The translations under genes were made by a program, and so were the position numbers. Source: Ctenosaura bakeri (Eukaryota > Chordata > Lepidosauria > Squamata > Iguanidae). Taken from it: a stretch of 64,000 nucleotides of DNA. Numbering within the stretch: position 1 is the first letter of the stretch; each line of letters starts with the position of its first letter. The DNA is taken from the NCBI GenBank assembly GCA_948474755.1, contig CAOLHI010001853.1:1-64000 (forward strand), given 5' to 3'. Shown one piece after another: positions 43,113 to 53,811 of this stretch. Below the pieces are notes generated by a model. It did not search any database, was not told the origin of the DNA, and saw nothing but the letters and a program-made list of their open reading frames with translations.

Positions 43113-43153
43113 CTACTCACGTGCTAAATGAAGTTTGCATTCAGCAAGTTTTT

Positions 43154-43532
43154 GGCCCTTTCTGCAGGAGGGAGGCATCCTGTCATGGGGACACAAGAGG
43201 AGTGGGACCGTGACAATGCTTCTGCATGATGTTGTGGTTCCACCCTTCTCCCATTGCCAGCTGGCACTATTGCGGGGTAAATCATTGACAGAATTTCTCT
43301 GTCAATGATCTCCAATCGCGTGACACTCTCATCCTTCCCAGTCATGCGGAAGGGCAAGAAGCATGATGGAGGTGCTTCCTGCCCCAGCACATCATGGGAA
43401 AGAGCCCACTGTGCTTTGGAAGGAAGGGGCGTGTCTCTCATGCTTCCTTTCCATCATGCTCCTTTCCCACCAAAGGTGCTTCTGGGAACACGACTAGAGG
43501 ATGACGGCATCAGGTAACATGTGGAAATGGTT
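43154..43532 (-). mobile_element. Long GGCC-terminus element, reverse orientation
   Basis: About 379 bp from GGCCCTTTCTGCAGG to GTGGAAATGGTT. The order of blocks is reversed relative to 39344: GGGGACACAAGAGG first, then AAATCATTGACAGAATTTCT (an internal palindrome) and CATGATGGAGGTGCTTCCTG last. The flanks TTT and TCT differ at one base. Confidence 0.62.
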
Positions 43533-43577
43533 TCTGTTATGTTTCCAACTGCTATAGGGAGTGGAGCTTGACATATT

Positions 43578-43665
43578 CAAAACTGCACTTCTCAGAATCC
43601 CCCAAGCATCATGGCTACTGCTGCCTGGGGAATTCTAAGAGTTGTAGTCCAAAAATAACTGTGCC
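43578..43665. mobile_element. Short hAT-like MITE
   Basis: GCACTTCTCAGAATCCCCCA on the left and GGGGAATTCTAAGAGTTGTA then GTCCAAAAATAACTGTGCC on the right form an imperfect inverted repeat, the usual design of small hAT-like MITEs here. Confidence 0.5.
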
Positions 43666-44793
43666 AATATCTGCACTTGGAAGTGTGCCCCGGTTAATCC
43701 AAACTTGTCCTAAAGAGAGAACAAATTCCATATGGCACAAGATTCCAACCTCAATGTTCTTTGCCATCCCCTGTTCTCAGATCAACTTAGAGCTTCATGT
43801 TTTCAATCTTAAGGCAGAAAAAAACCCCTGTTTTTAGACTTTACAGATAATTATTATGTTTTGGCCTGTATTGTGCAAAACATCAACTTTCTGGATAACC
43901 TAGAAATATTTTAGCACACTTGGTTACCATCTGGGTCTTCTATTTGAATGAAGAGGGGTGCAAAGAAATGTTTAATTTCCAGATTTTTATAGCTATTGGA
44001 ATACATCTTTACACCAAACAGCAGGTCTGTAGTAGTGCCCCAACAATTTCAGTCCTCCAGTCAGTGACTATGTCCTTTGTGCAGTTTTAGCTACCTGTCA
44101 GTGCAAAAGAATACTGCTGCCTTTTTGGCACTTACACTGCCTTCCTGTGTCTACTCACCAGAACTTGGAAATAATTTGTTAAAAATAAATTTGTTGTCTT
44201 TATTCCTTTAAAATTAACCATGGTATTAAAGATTGTTATTGTAATGGTTATAAAGACAAATAACTTGATGAGTTGAGTAACATTAGCGATATGGCCACAT
44301 CCATTCACTTCAAATAGCTCCATTCCCCTTCCAAAACTGTAATAATTCTTCAGCTGGTTTATTTCCTTTCCCTCTTTATTAACACATAATCAATAAATCC
44401 CCCCCCAAATATCTATAAAATTATCTCTTTTTTACTTTGCATTAGGAGTTCTTTGTGGTGAAGTTTGTTATTAAGTGGTGGGAGGTGGCTGGAGTAGCAA
44501 CCACATGCTGGATAGCAGAGGGCAAGTCTAGCTATAACAGAGGTGGGGACTATGCTCTTTGCGCGGGGTCCATGGGGGGATGATAGTTCATGGGCCCTTG
44601 TCCTCAACACAAAAAGTGGGGGTGCCTCAGCTTAATCTCTGCACCATTCCTACACTAGTAAAAGTCTGGAAACAAACAAACAAACAAAGCTAGAAAAAGG
44701 AAGCAATAGCTTCCTGTTGCAATAAAAGGGCATTCCATAGCCCATGGGTCTGAAGGACACAAAAAAGGGCCAGGTAGAACTTCAACCCTCAAG
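43666..44793. other. Unassigned intergenic sequence
   Basis: An 8-C run occurs at about 44400-44407 and an (AAAC)n run near 44672-44688. No gene or named repeat was recognised up to the gypsy insertion. Confidence 0.35.
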
Positions 44794-44798
44794 AAACC

Positions 44799-45111
44799 TG
44801 TCGGGTAGCCCTCCATATTTTAGTAATGGGATATGTAGTAGGAGTTAAGTAACAGCTTGCTTGTAACAAGGTATGAGAACCAGAGACCGTTAGATAAACA
44901 AAAGCTAGGAATGCTCTGATAAGCATAGCCAGGCTGCACCAAGACATCAAGGTCTTTTGCGGGTGAGAAGATGTACTCTTTGTATTTTATGTTTTGAATC
45001 TTGCTAATTACCTCCAGTTCACTCACTGAAGTCCTGTACTATGTATCACACTCCTAATAATAGTGTTTAAGCACTGTTCTATTTGTGTGTGTGTGAATTC
45101 AGTTGATGACA
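44799..45111 (+). repeat. 5' LTR of the gypsy element
   Basis: 313 bp starting TGTCGGGTAGCCCTCC and ending AGTTGATGACA. A TATA-like TATTTTAT lies at 44983-44990, and the inferred transcript start is near 45016, about 30 bp downstream. The polyadenylation signal region reads AATAAT because one A present in the 3' LTR is missing. Confidence 0.95.
44983..45016 (+). promoter_or_regulatory. LTR promoter: TATA-like box and inferred start site
   Basis: TATTTTAT at 44983-44990 precedes the self-complementary stretch that begins at 45016 by about 30 bp. In Tf1/sushi elements the complementary stretch is the very 5' end of the RNA, so the spacing supports a start at or next to 45016. The same TATA-like sequence is present in the 3' LTR. 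The start site is inferred, not seen. Confidence 0.55.
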
Positions 45112-45112
45112 G

Positions 45113-45124
45113 AGTGAGTGAACT
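45113..45124 (+). promoter_or_regulatory. Primer-binding site of self-priming type
   Basis: AGTGAGTGAACT begins one base after the 5' LTR and is the exact reverse complement of AGTTCACTCACT at 45016-45027 inside the LTR. The site does not start with TGG, so it does not look like a tRNA 3'-end target. The corresponding site in the 3' LTR carries one mismatch. Confidence 0.75.
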
Positions 45125-45227
45125 CTCTGTAAAAATATTACAATACGTATCAAAAAAATTGAAGAAGAGCCTGAAGAAGAAGGAGCATCTGGCAGAGTCG
45201 TCAAAGGTCCTCGTCGAAAGAGATGAG

Positions 45228-45885
45228 ATGGACCCCAGCTGGCCTCCTGATGTGAGATCCAAGACATGGCCCTCAATTCTTCCAACCACCCCAACTGGAG
45301 GTCAAACCTGGGCCTGGAGGGAAAGACCAGAAACTGCTCTGCACCAACGTCGCCAGGCTACAAGATGGGACACATCGATTGTCGAGACCAGCTTGATGGA
45401 ACAACTTCTAGCCAGGGAAGAAGAAGTGGAAAAACAACGAGAAGAAATTTCTAAACTGAGAGCTCAGCTACACGACTGGAGCTTCCAGTGCCTCAGGTTG
45501 GGCGTGCGCCACCCCAGATTCCAACAGCAGCAGCAGCTGCTCCAGTGGCCACGACACCTGCACTTCCTGGGATACCAGCCCTACAAGTGGGCCCAAGACC
45601 TTTTCGGGAATTAAAGACCACTTACGATGGTGATGGTGCCACCCTGACATATTTCCTCAACATGGCCTCTAATTATATGATCGACTATGGGAACAGTTTC
45701 CCAGATGATGCCGCCAGAGTCAGATACCTGAGCCAGCACCTCAAAGGAGAAGCAGCAAAGTAGGTCACCAGCTTGTTCAACTCACAAACTGAAGAGACCG
45801 CCGATCTGCAGCTGTTTATGCATCACCTCAGAGAAAGGTTTGAAGATCCTTTCTTCCAAGAACAAGCCAGATACCAACTCTGAAA
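45228..45885 (+). pseudogene. Gag remnant of the gypsy element
   Basis: The likely start is the ATG at 45228 (MDPS...), because sushi-type Gags begin similarly. That frame is also open upstream into the leader, so the start is inferred. The N-terminal part contains a coiled-coil/leucine-zipper-like stretch (SLMEQLLAREEEVEKQREEI), as in the sushi-derived host gene LDOC1. The reading then changes frame near 45.48-45.50 kb into a proline/alanine-rich linker and a capsid-like region (FRELKTTYDGDG, RVRYLSQHLKGEAA, LRERFEDP). It is interrupted by TAG at 45761 and ends at TGA near 45881. No CCHC zinc knuckle is visible before protease, unlike typical Gag, so the nucleocapsid end is probably deleted. 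Confidence 0.82.
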
Positions 45886-45959
45886 CTGCCAACCAAAGGT
45901 CCCACCAGAGGAACCTCTGCTGGAGCTTGCGATGGCGGGGACAGCCTGCTGATCCCCTT

Positions 45960-46400
45960 CAACTTGGACAATGATGAGTGGGATCCCGACCAGTCCACGA
46001 ATGTAAGTACAACTAAAACTCGTCATGCATATGTTACAGTAACTTTACAAGGAAATGATGGGAGATTATGAATGTACAGGGCCTTAGTTGACTCAGGCTG
46101 CACCACTAGTTTATTGAATCCCACAGTGACGAAAGAACTTGCAGTAAAGTTTGAACTCCTAAAAAGGGCTGTCAATTTATCTCAAATGGATGGTTCACTC
46201 ATGGCAGGGGGCCCTGTACGGGAAAGGACCAAACCCATACCTATTCAAGTGGGGAACTTACAGGGGCAATTACGTTTCCTAGTGCCCACCAAAATTGAGT
46301 TCCAAGTAGTTCTTGAGTACAACTGGCCGAACAAGCACAATCCCCAAATTGACTGGACTCAAGGATTACTCAAGCATACCCATGATGTCAATCCAGTGCC
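45960..46400 (+). pseudogene. Aspartic protease remnant
   Basis: The catalytic signature ALVDSGCTTS is seen, with the D-S-G triad at 46090-46098. A TGA at 46069-46071 breaks the frame just before it; similarity begins upstream around VTVTLQGNDGRL. Downstream, QLRFLVPTKIEFQVVLEYNW corresponds to the second half of the retropepsin fold, where family members often have ILG followed by W. Protease is in frame with the start of reverse transcriptase, as in a Pol polyprotein. The gap between Gag and protease is short. Confidence 0.82.
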
Positions 46401-46429
46401 TGAAATAAAATCTCTCAACACAGCACTTA

Positions 46430-47380
46430 ATTTGAGTCCTGAGGAACCGCAGAAAATCCCATTAGAGTACCAGGATCTGCAGAAAGCTTTTGAAGACCAC
46501 AAAGCAGACAAACTGCACCCACACAGAGACTTTGATTGCAAACTGAGATTGATAAATGGAGCTAAAATTCCCAAACCCAAAATATACCCTATGAACAACC
46601 AAGGACTAGAAGCTCTAAAAAGATTCCTGAACAAAACCTGCAATGCGGATTCATTAAGCCCTCATCAGCTCCCACAGCCAGTCCCATATATTTCCATAAG
46701 AAAAAAGATGGAAGAGAGCTGAGACTCATTGTGAACTATAATTTAATTAATTAGGCAGTATGCCTAATGCGTACCCAATTCCTTTGACTATGGATATCCT
46801 AAACCAATTGGTTAAAGGCAAATATTTTACCAAATTGAACCTCAAAGAAGCTTTCCACAGAATATGCATGGACCCTGAAAGTGAATGGTTGACCACCTTC
46901 TCAACCCCCCTGGGTAACAACCAATGGACTGTTCTCCCTTTTGGATTACAAACTGGTCCCACCGCATTCCAAATGTTCCTCAACTCTGTGTTACAAGACC
47001 TCCTCTATGAGGGTGTTGTTGTTTACCTAGATGACATTTTGATCTACTCAGAGGACCTTGAACAACACACCAAACTTGTACGGACTGTATTCCAAAGACT
47101 CATAGACAATGAACTTGCTGTTAAACTTTCGAAATGCGAGTTCCATGCTCAAACTTTTGACTATTTAGGGTATTGAGTTTGTAATAATACCCTAAACATG
47201 GACCCCTCCAAAATTTCTACAATTTTGCACTGGCCTGCCCCTAGAACTAGAAAGCAACTACAACAATTCCTTGGTTTTGCAATCTTTCCCCATAACTTCA
47301 CAGAAGGCTTTGCCACAATTGCACTCCCTCTCACCAACCTGTTAAAGAAAGCACCCAGTGGCCAGACTAACCGATGCAAC
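46430..47380 (+). pseudogene. Reverse transcriptase remnant
   Basis: The N-terminal fingers region starts around IPLEYQDLQKAF and HRDFDCKLRLINGAKIPKPK. A frame change near 46.69 kb leads into a segment reading KKKDGRELRL, then TAG near 46753. A third segment from about 46760 contains AYPIPL, TKLNLKEAFHRI, FGLQTGPTAFQ, the catalytic YLDD box (47024-47035) and KCEFHAQTFDYLGY. A TGA at 47174-47176 follows, and the same frame continues with MDPSKISTILHWPAPRT and the connection domain. In motif A (TKLNL) the usual catalytic aspartate position is Asn, so this copy lacks one of the three catalytic acidic residues. Confidence 0.9.
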
Positions 47381-47880
47381 CCGCATCCTCTGGACTGAAA
47401 AATGCCAAACAGCCTTTGATGCCCTCAAGAAAAAATTTACCTCAAAACCACTACTCTTATTCCCTGACACTAACAAGGAATTTGTAATTCAAACTGATGC
47501 CTCCGACTTCACCATGGAAGCCATTCTCCTACAACAGGACACAGACAGCCACCTCAAACTATGTGCCTTCATCTCCAAAAAATTCTCTACCCCGCAATGC
47601 AACTGGCCAATCTGGGAAAAAGAAGCCATGGCCATCCATTTCGCACTCTCCACATGGCACCACTTCCTTGAAGGTGCTAGAATTCCTTTTCAAGTATGGG
47701 CAGACCATCGTAATCTTGAAACACTAAAAACTGCCAAGAAGCTGACCCCTAAACAAGCCCGCTGAGCTGAATTTTTCCAATGCTTAGATTCAAAATTGTT
47801 TTCAAACCTGGAAAAACAAACACTCTGGTAGATCTGTTCTCCAGACTGCCTTGCCACAAACTGCCCTCCTTCTCTGCTCC
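47358..47880 (+). pseudogene. RNase H remnant and tether
   Basis: After a frame change, one frame reads from 47358 to a TGA at 47763. It contains FVIQTDASDFTMEAILLQQ, NWPIWEKEAMAIHFALSTW and the FQVWADHRNLETL block. These are the TDAS, E-K-E and DH motifs of Ty3/gypsy RNase H, with acidic catalytic residues still present. A second frame from 47780 carries the end of the domain (FKIVFKPGKTNTLVDLFSR). The break at 47763 lies where the family normally continues without interruption. Confidence 0.88.
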
Positions 47881-48066
47881 TACCAAAGAAAATATTCTTT
47901 TTTCTCCAGACACTTTTGGATTACAAGTTACTACACGAGCGCAACAACGAACCCGTGCATCAGCTTCAACGCTGCTTGACTCTGCTTTCCAGCTTTCTCT
48001 AAAATCTGCCTACCCAACAGACACCTGCTACAAACACACAAAGACTCAGTTGCCTGGTTCAGTGAC

Positions 48067-49161
48067 TTGGCTTTCATCGTAATTAAGATCTACATCCCCC
48101 TAGCTTGTGGACCTGAAATTTTGAAAAGATATCATGACTCCAAACCTGCTGGACATTTTGGTTTCCTTAAAACTCTACATTCAATCAGGAAGCTTTTCCA
48201 CTTGCCAGGTCTCACCAAACACATCCAAGAATACATAAAAAACTGTCCTGTTTGCAACACCTGCAAATCAACTACATCTAAACCACATGGACTTCTCCAA
48301 CTGCTTCCTGCTCCCTCCTCACCTTCGGATACTATTTCATGGGACTTCATTGTTGGTTTACCCAACTCCCGTGGTTTCCATACCATTTGGGTCGTCACTG
48401 ACCATTTCTCCAAACAATCTCACTTCATTCCCCTTAAAAAAGTACCCACTGCTGAGAAACTAGCCGACCTTTTCATCAATAACATTTGGAAACTACATGG
48501 ACTCCCTTCCACAATCATCTCAGATAGAGAATCCATATTCACCTGAAAATTCTGGACTTCACTCCTTAAATCCCTCGGGATTTCTCAAAAACTCAGCAGC
48601 TCCTATCATCCCCAAACTGATGGGCAAACCAAGCACACAAATCAGACCCTTGAGCAATACTTGCACTGCTTCATCAATTCCAACCAAAGCAACTGGACCT
48701 CCCTTCTGCCTTTTGCCAAATTTGCTTACAATTCAGCTATATACTCCTCCACTGGCAAAACTCTGTTTTAAGTTGTCTTCGGCACTGACTCGAAGCCGTT
48801 TCCAGCACTCTCCGATGCCATCTCTACAACTCAACCTCCCTCTCTTGTATCTTGGATTAAAAAACTATCATCTACTTGGACTTCTGTGCGCTCCGCTCTT
48901 GAGTCTTCCAAAGCTTCTCAGAAATGCTTTGCAAACAAAAAATACCACCCCAATCCTATTTACAAGCTTGGAGATCTAGTCTACCTCTCCTCCAAGAACA
49001 TTGCCACTGATGGCCCCTCCAAAAAACTCTCCCCCAAATACCTTGGTCCTTTCCCAGTCAAACGGGCCATTAATGATGTCACCTTTGAACTTTCCTTTTC
49101 CCTTTCTCTTCCAAATTACCCAACCTTTCCCTTTTTCCCTATTCATTGTTTGCTATGCTGA
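48067..49161 (+). pseudogene. Integrase remnant
   Basis: One frame spans nearly the whole domain, broken by TGA (48544-48546) and TAA (48769-48771). The zinc-binding HHCC module is seen as H23, H30, C60 and C63 of this frame (YHDSKPAGHFG, NCPVCNTC). The core follows with D93 (SWDFIVGLP) and D153 (ISDRE). After the first stop comes SYHPQTDGQTKHTNQ. The position of the third catalytic residue (Glu) holds Lys, so the DDE triad is incomplete. The GPY/F module appears as LSPKYLGPFPVKRA. No chromodomain follows, although sushi relatives usually have one. The region ends about 50 bp before the 3' LTR. Confidence 0.92.
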
Positions 49162-49198
49162 GTCAAATTCCTAATTGCTGTTTCACCTGTTGTTGTTT

Positions 49199-49211
49199 GG
49201 GACAGGCAGGA
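49199..49211 (+). promoter_or_regulatory. Polypurine tract, decayed
   Basis: GGGACAGGCAGGA directly abuts the 3' LTR, where the plus-strand primer lies in LTR elements. Two C residues interrupt it. Confidence 0.6.
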
Positions 49212-49523
49212 TGTTGGGTAGCCCTCCATATTTTAGTAATGGGATATATAGTAAGAGTTAAGTAGCAGCTTGCTTGTAACAAGGTATGAGAACCAGAGAC
49301 TGTTAGATAAACAAAAGCTAGGAATGCACTGATAAGCACAGCCAGGCTGCACCAAGACATCAAGGTCTCTTGCGGGTGGGAAGATGTACTCTTTGTATTT
49401 TATGTTTTGAATCTTGCTAATTGCCTCCAGTTCACCCACTGAAGTCCTGTATGATATATCATGCTCCTAATAAATAGTGTTTAAGCACTGTTCTATTTGT
49501 ATGTGTAAATTCAGTTGATGACA
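49212..49523 (+). repeat. 3' LTR of the gypsy element
   Basis: 312 bp from TGTTGGGTAGCCCTCC to AGTTGATGACA. It retains a canonical AATAAA at 49469-49474, which the 5' LTR has lost. About 18 substitutions and two indels separate it from the 5' LTR, clustered near 49450-49462 and in the GT-rich stretch close to the end. Confidence 0.95.
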
Positions 49524-49528
49524 AAACC

Positions 49529-50734
49529 CTTAACCCCAGGATCCAATACAGAATTAAGATTGTACTCCTGCCTCAGTTTCCTATTTTGGGTTCAAGCCTG
49601 CTTCCCACCTAAGAGAATGGCAGGCACAGAATGCTGGAATGAACTGTAGCCTCCATTAGAATGCCACTCTTTTTCCTATTTTGGACTGTACCTGTGGTAT
49701 GCTTGTCAAAAAGGTTGGCCGTACTGTGTAAGGCAATCGGTGATCATGTTGGCACTATGCCGTGTCACTCCTGGGAAATTTTTTTTCTTTACATTTCTGT
49801 TCTGTAAAACTGCAGTGATCTTCCTTGCTCTGCTTCGAAATCTCAGTTGATTAATTTAAGAAGTTCTCAGTAGCCTGGAACACTTCATGCCTTATGCCCA
49901 TGGGTAAGTAGAGGCAGTGGCACGCTGAGACTGAAAGAACGAACAAATTAACAGACAGCCTGGAGCAACAAGCAAATCAATCTGTCCTGACAATAAAAGA
50001 GAAGGAGAGAGGCAGGGGGAGTGGGGAGAAGAGGACTTTAAACTCAAATACGTATCTATTTCCACTAGGATTGAGTGGGATAATAAATGCACCAATCCTA
50101 GGTGGAATTCTTAGAAAAACAGATAAGGTGAACACACAATTTACAAATCAGAGGAATTCCAGTGGGAGAGGAAGGTAAGGAGCCAGCACAGATCCAACAC
50201 TTTGCTACACAGAATGGCTTGTGTTATACTGAGAGCTTATCGTATTACTGTGAGAGGGGCTCAATACGCAACTGCTCTCCCATCATGAATGGAGGGTCAA
50301 GAAAAGACTATTTCTGCCTGCATAAAGCATCAAGGATATACACTTTCCCTACCCTTCTCTGAAGCTGTGTGCCCACATCTCAGGAAGATCCACTTTCTTC
50401 AAAACCCAGAAAACTCACTTTCCAAGAAGAAGAAAAAAGAAGAAGTTTCTTACCTAGCTAGGTCAAGAATCAAACCAGGAAATGTGTACTTGTAGTAGAA
50501 ACAGGTGTAATAGTGAGAGGGAAACAGAGAGAGGGGGAGAGAGAGAAAGATCAAATTTAACACCCATTTTTCTTACTTAAATGTTACTGAATGCAGTCAT
50601 GAAATCTCTTAGCTAGACACCACAGGCAGAAGATGGACCCCAAACAGACTATTCCTAATAGTTGGTTACCTCGCTGGTTACCTACCTGGACTTCTCTTGA
50701 ACAAAAATGTGGGATTTCTGTTGGATTAAGAACC
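49529..50734. other. Unassigned intergenic sequence
   Basis: Purine-rich patches lie near 50000-50030, 50424-50445 and 50520-50550. No gene or named repeat was recognised. Confidence 0.35.
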
Positions 50735-50800
50735 ATGGCTAATTTAGCATCATGTTTCCCACAGTGGCCAATCAGATGCCCCTGAAAAGTTCGTAACTGA
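50735..50800 (+). mobile_element. Possible SINE tail fragment
   Basis: CATCATGTTTCCCACAGTGG then CCAATCAGATGCCCCTG resembles the tail of tRNA-derived SINEs common in reptiles. The head is absent. Confidence 0.4.
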
Positions 50801-53739
50801 GATGTTATGTGTAGTACTTCCAGATGAAAGGAAAATAATGGAACCTTTACCTGTGTTGTGTAGGACCACTGTTATGAAAAGTTTAGATGATATTCTTGAT
50901 GCTTCCTAGGTACAACTAGCTACATTGCTTCCTAATGACCAAACTGTGCACTGACACTATCCCCATAGGCTTATCCAACATTTTTTGTGGTTTAGTAGAC
51001 ACAATGAAAATCCTAATCCGGACAGAGGAGGCTATGGCCCTGCAGGTCTTGAACTCTAGCCCTCATCATCCCTAACCACTGAGCATTCTGGATGGAGCAG
51101 ATGGGAGATGGGGTACAATCTGTGGAGATCCATATATTCCTTGCCCTGATATTGTCTCAAGCCTGAAGGTGAACCTTGCACCCTTCTTTTTGGTTCCAAA
51201 GAAGGGAAGTAAATATTCCTGCTGGATCAGGCTGAAAGAAAGGAGAATACTTCTGATGTGAAAACAGTATAGTTGTCCTCTTCTTAAGTGCAATGTTGGT
51301 GTTCCTGAGGATGCAACCTTACACATGCTTACACAGTTGAGTAAATACGTGTAGATAGTGCTGCCATGTAGGCCAAGATCCTAGATCACACAAATAAGGC
51401 AGCTTTCAAAGCTGCAACATGAGACAGAAGGTGATTCAAGATGAAAGGCTCTCAATTCTAGCTGTTATATGGCACTGTGAAACTATTTTCAGATTTTCCA
51501 TGGTATTAATTATTAACAGATTTTCCATGGGAAGAAAAAGGGGGGGGGATAAACAAAGGAAGAATGGGAGTGTACGATGACAACCTTGGAAGCCACTATA
51601 AAATTTAGTAAATGAGGCAGATGGAAGGTATGATAAAAGGCTCACCTGGAACCATTCATAACCTGCCACCCTGCTTCTGCACTTTCCCTTTGTTTAGTAC
51701 CAATAGCTAAGCTGTAAATGCATCATAAAAGGGTCATTTTCTATTGCTGTTTGATTGCAGAGGTTTTAGGATCTCAGCGGATTTAGGATCTTAGGGACTT
51801 TAATTAATATTGCTGAAGCTGGAGAAGGAAGGGAAGGAGGGAGACAAATTAGTTTACTGAGAAATGGAGAATAGCAGCAATGGATGGGGAAAATGTAGCA
51901 CAAGATACTACCCAGCCATTTGCACTATTTTCACAGTTGTACAGGATACTGCTTAGATTTTTAAAAGATGTTACTAGTTCCATAAGTGGAAATACACTGA
52001 ATGTTACTAGTAACATGACAGAAGGCAATGTTTGTAAAAATAATTTACCAATTAATTTGTTATAAATATGAAGTTACAATCAGAATTTTTAAAAAAAAAA
52101 ATTCTTTGCACATACCTGGGAAAATCCTAATGGGGGCATGGAAATTTGCAGATCTTCCTCTTTTCCCTCTTATGCCTCAGAGGCCCTTGCTCTGCCTTTG
52201 TTGGTGGTCCAGAAGCAGAAGGGAAAAAGAAAGCATTGATGTTCAACCATGGATTAAAGAGACCAGACAAAAAGCTGGGTTAACTAAGGGCCACTTTATT
52301 TTGATCTGTTTTGTGTACATTGTATTAACCTGAAAGATACAAGTGGAGGAACAAGATGATAGGGTCCAGCTGATGAGAACCTGCTCAGCATACCTATGGG
52401 TGATAACACCTCAGCCCCAGGGGCAATCCAATTTGCTTTGGTTGCTCCCCAGTCCAGCATCTTGGAAGGTAACCCAGGGACTCCCACCCAAGCTGTAGGG
52501 CTCTAAAAGTGAGAGTCTTATTCCCAGGTTAACCACAAGGGTAGCCTCCTTCACTGACCTTTGGGATGCAGAGCCCTTAAAAGGTGATTCCAGAGCCCTG
52601 TCCTACACCAAATGGGTGTCAATAGGTGATCACCAAAGTTTTATTATCCCCCGTTATATGCCACAGAAAGGGGCAAGCGTCCTATTAGTCTCTTTCCTCC
52701 ACCAGGCCGGACAACATGGCCCTTACCCCCTCTTAATTCTTCCAGGAACAAATCCCAAGACAGCTTGGAAAGATGCTGACTGAGAAATTCTAGTCCAAAT
52801 AAAACAAAAAACAAAACAAACCCCCCCCCCACCCTTTCCAAGCTCTGAACCATGCACTCACTTCGAATCCGCCTCCTCCAGCCCTGCGGTGCCCAGCATA
52901 TTTCAGTATATCCAGTTACAGCAAACTCTAAGGTGGTTTTTGTCTGTTTCCCTCATTCTCCTGGAGTCTTTCTTCATGTTAAGAAATCAACAGGACATGT
53001 TAGTTATGATTAATTTATGCCCCTCTAACTTCTGTGGGGTTTTGGTGTGATTAATGTTCATTGAAACAAGGACCATAGCTTGTTAAATAAAGTGAGGAAC
53101 ATCAGGATTCAAAAGAAGAAGCTCCCTTCGCAGAAGAAGTTCTGCTGAAGTGAACCATGGGGCTCACAAAATTTGACTGCCCAAAGTTGACTAGATCAAT
53201 GACTCTAGGAAGCACTTATCCATTTTCTTTTCTTTAACACCAATCACCTTTGATCAGTGGTTGTTTATAACATTGTCATGTTACTAACTACCTACTTTGC
53301 AAACTGGATCTTTTGCTTATTTCTCTCAGCAAACCATAGTTAAACTTATATCATTGCTAAACTTGTAGGACAAGATCTAGAACTGGCAAAAGTGCATATA
53401 CCCATTTAACTCAATGACATTATTCCCACTTCTCTTATAATTAAATATTGCCCTCTAGGTGAATGTGCTTCTCCTTCTTTTCTCTGTCCCTTGCTAGGGG
53501 ATGGGGGGAGTTGAATCTTTTTTCTTGGTATAGCTATTGCTGAATATAAATGTAAAAATATTTAAATTGCTGCTGCAATGCAAGTGCGGTACCAGGACGC
53601 TCTTCTCAGTGTCTGAGACAGTCGTGCCCTGACTGATCTCTGAGCCTTAGAGCATCTAGTGCCTGAATGGACGCATAAGACAGCTTGCCCTTGACCAATA
53701 TTGCCATTCTAAGTCCTTTTTACTCTGATTAGAGTGAAA
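50801..53739. other. Unassigned intergenic sequence
   Basis: Nearly 3 kb without a recognised repeat or gene. A G-run lies at 51541-51549, an A-run at about 52091-52101 and a 10-C run at about 52820-52830. AGATTTTCCATGG occurs twice at about 51491 and 51518. The block at 52330-52800 is GC-richer and has no assigned origin. Confidence 0.35.
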
Positions 53740-53740
53740 G

Positions 53741-53760
53741 AGTGTGCGTGTGTGTGTGTG

Positions 53761-53802
<42 letters not shown>

Positions 53803-53811
53803 GAGAGAGAA
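53741..53811 (+). repeat. Compound (GT)n-(AT)n-(GA)n microsatellite
   Basis: GT units at 53741-53761, about 18 AT units at 53764-53799, then a short GA run. The AT core is self-complementary and can extrude as a hairpin. Confidence 0.95.

Larger units (their letters stand above)
44799..49523 (+). mobile_element. Full-length sushi-like Ty3/gypsy LTR retrotransposon (dead copy)
   Basis: 4725 bp with two near-identical LTRs (TGT...ACA) and a perfect 5-bp target duplication AAACC (44794-44798 and 49524-49528). The internal order is Gag, protease, reverse transcriptase, RNase H, integrase, which is the Ty3/gypsy order. Self-complementarity at the primer site and a Gag of LDOC1/PEG10 type point to the Tf1/sushi branch. 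At least six in-frame stops and several frame changes interrupt the coding. The LTRs differ at about 6% of positions, so it inserted long ago, and all decay can postdate insertion. No envelope gene is present. Confidence 0.95.

Noticed and set aside
44799..49523. Endogenous retrovirus with envelope
   Set aside because: No envelope region lies between integrase and the 3' LTR, and motifs and primer site fit a sushi-like gypsy retrotransposon.
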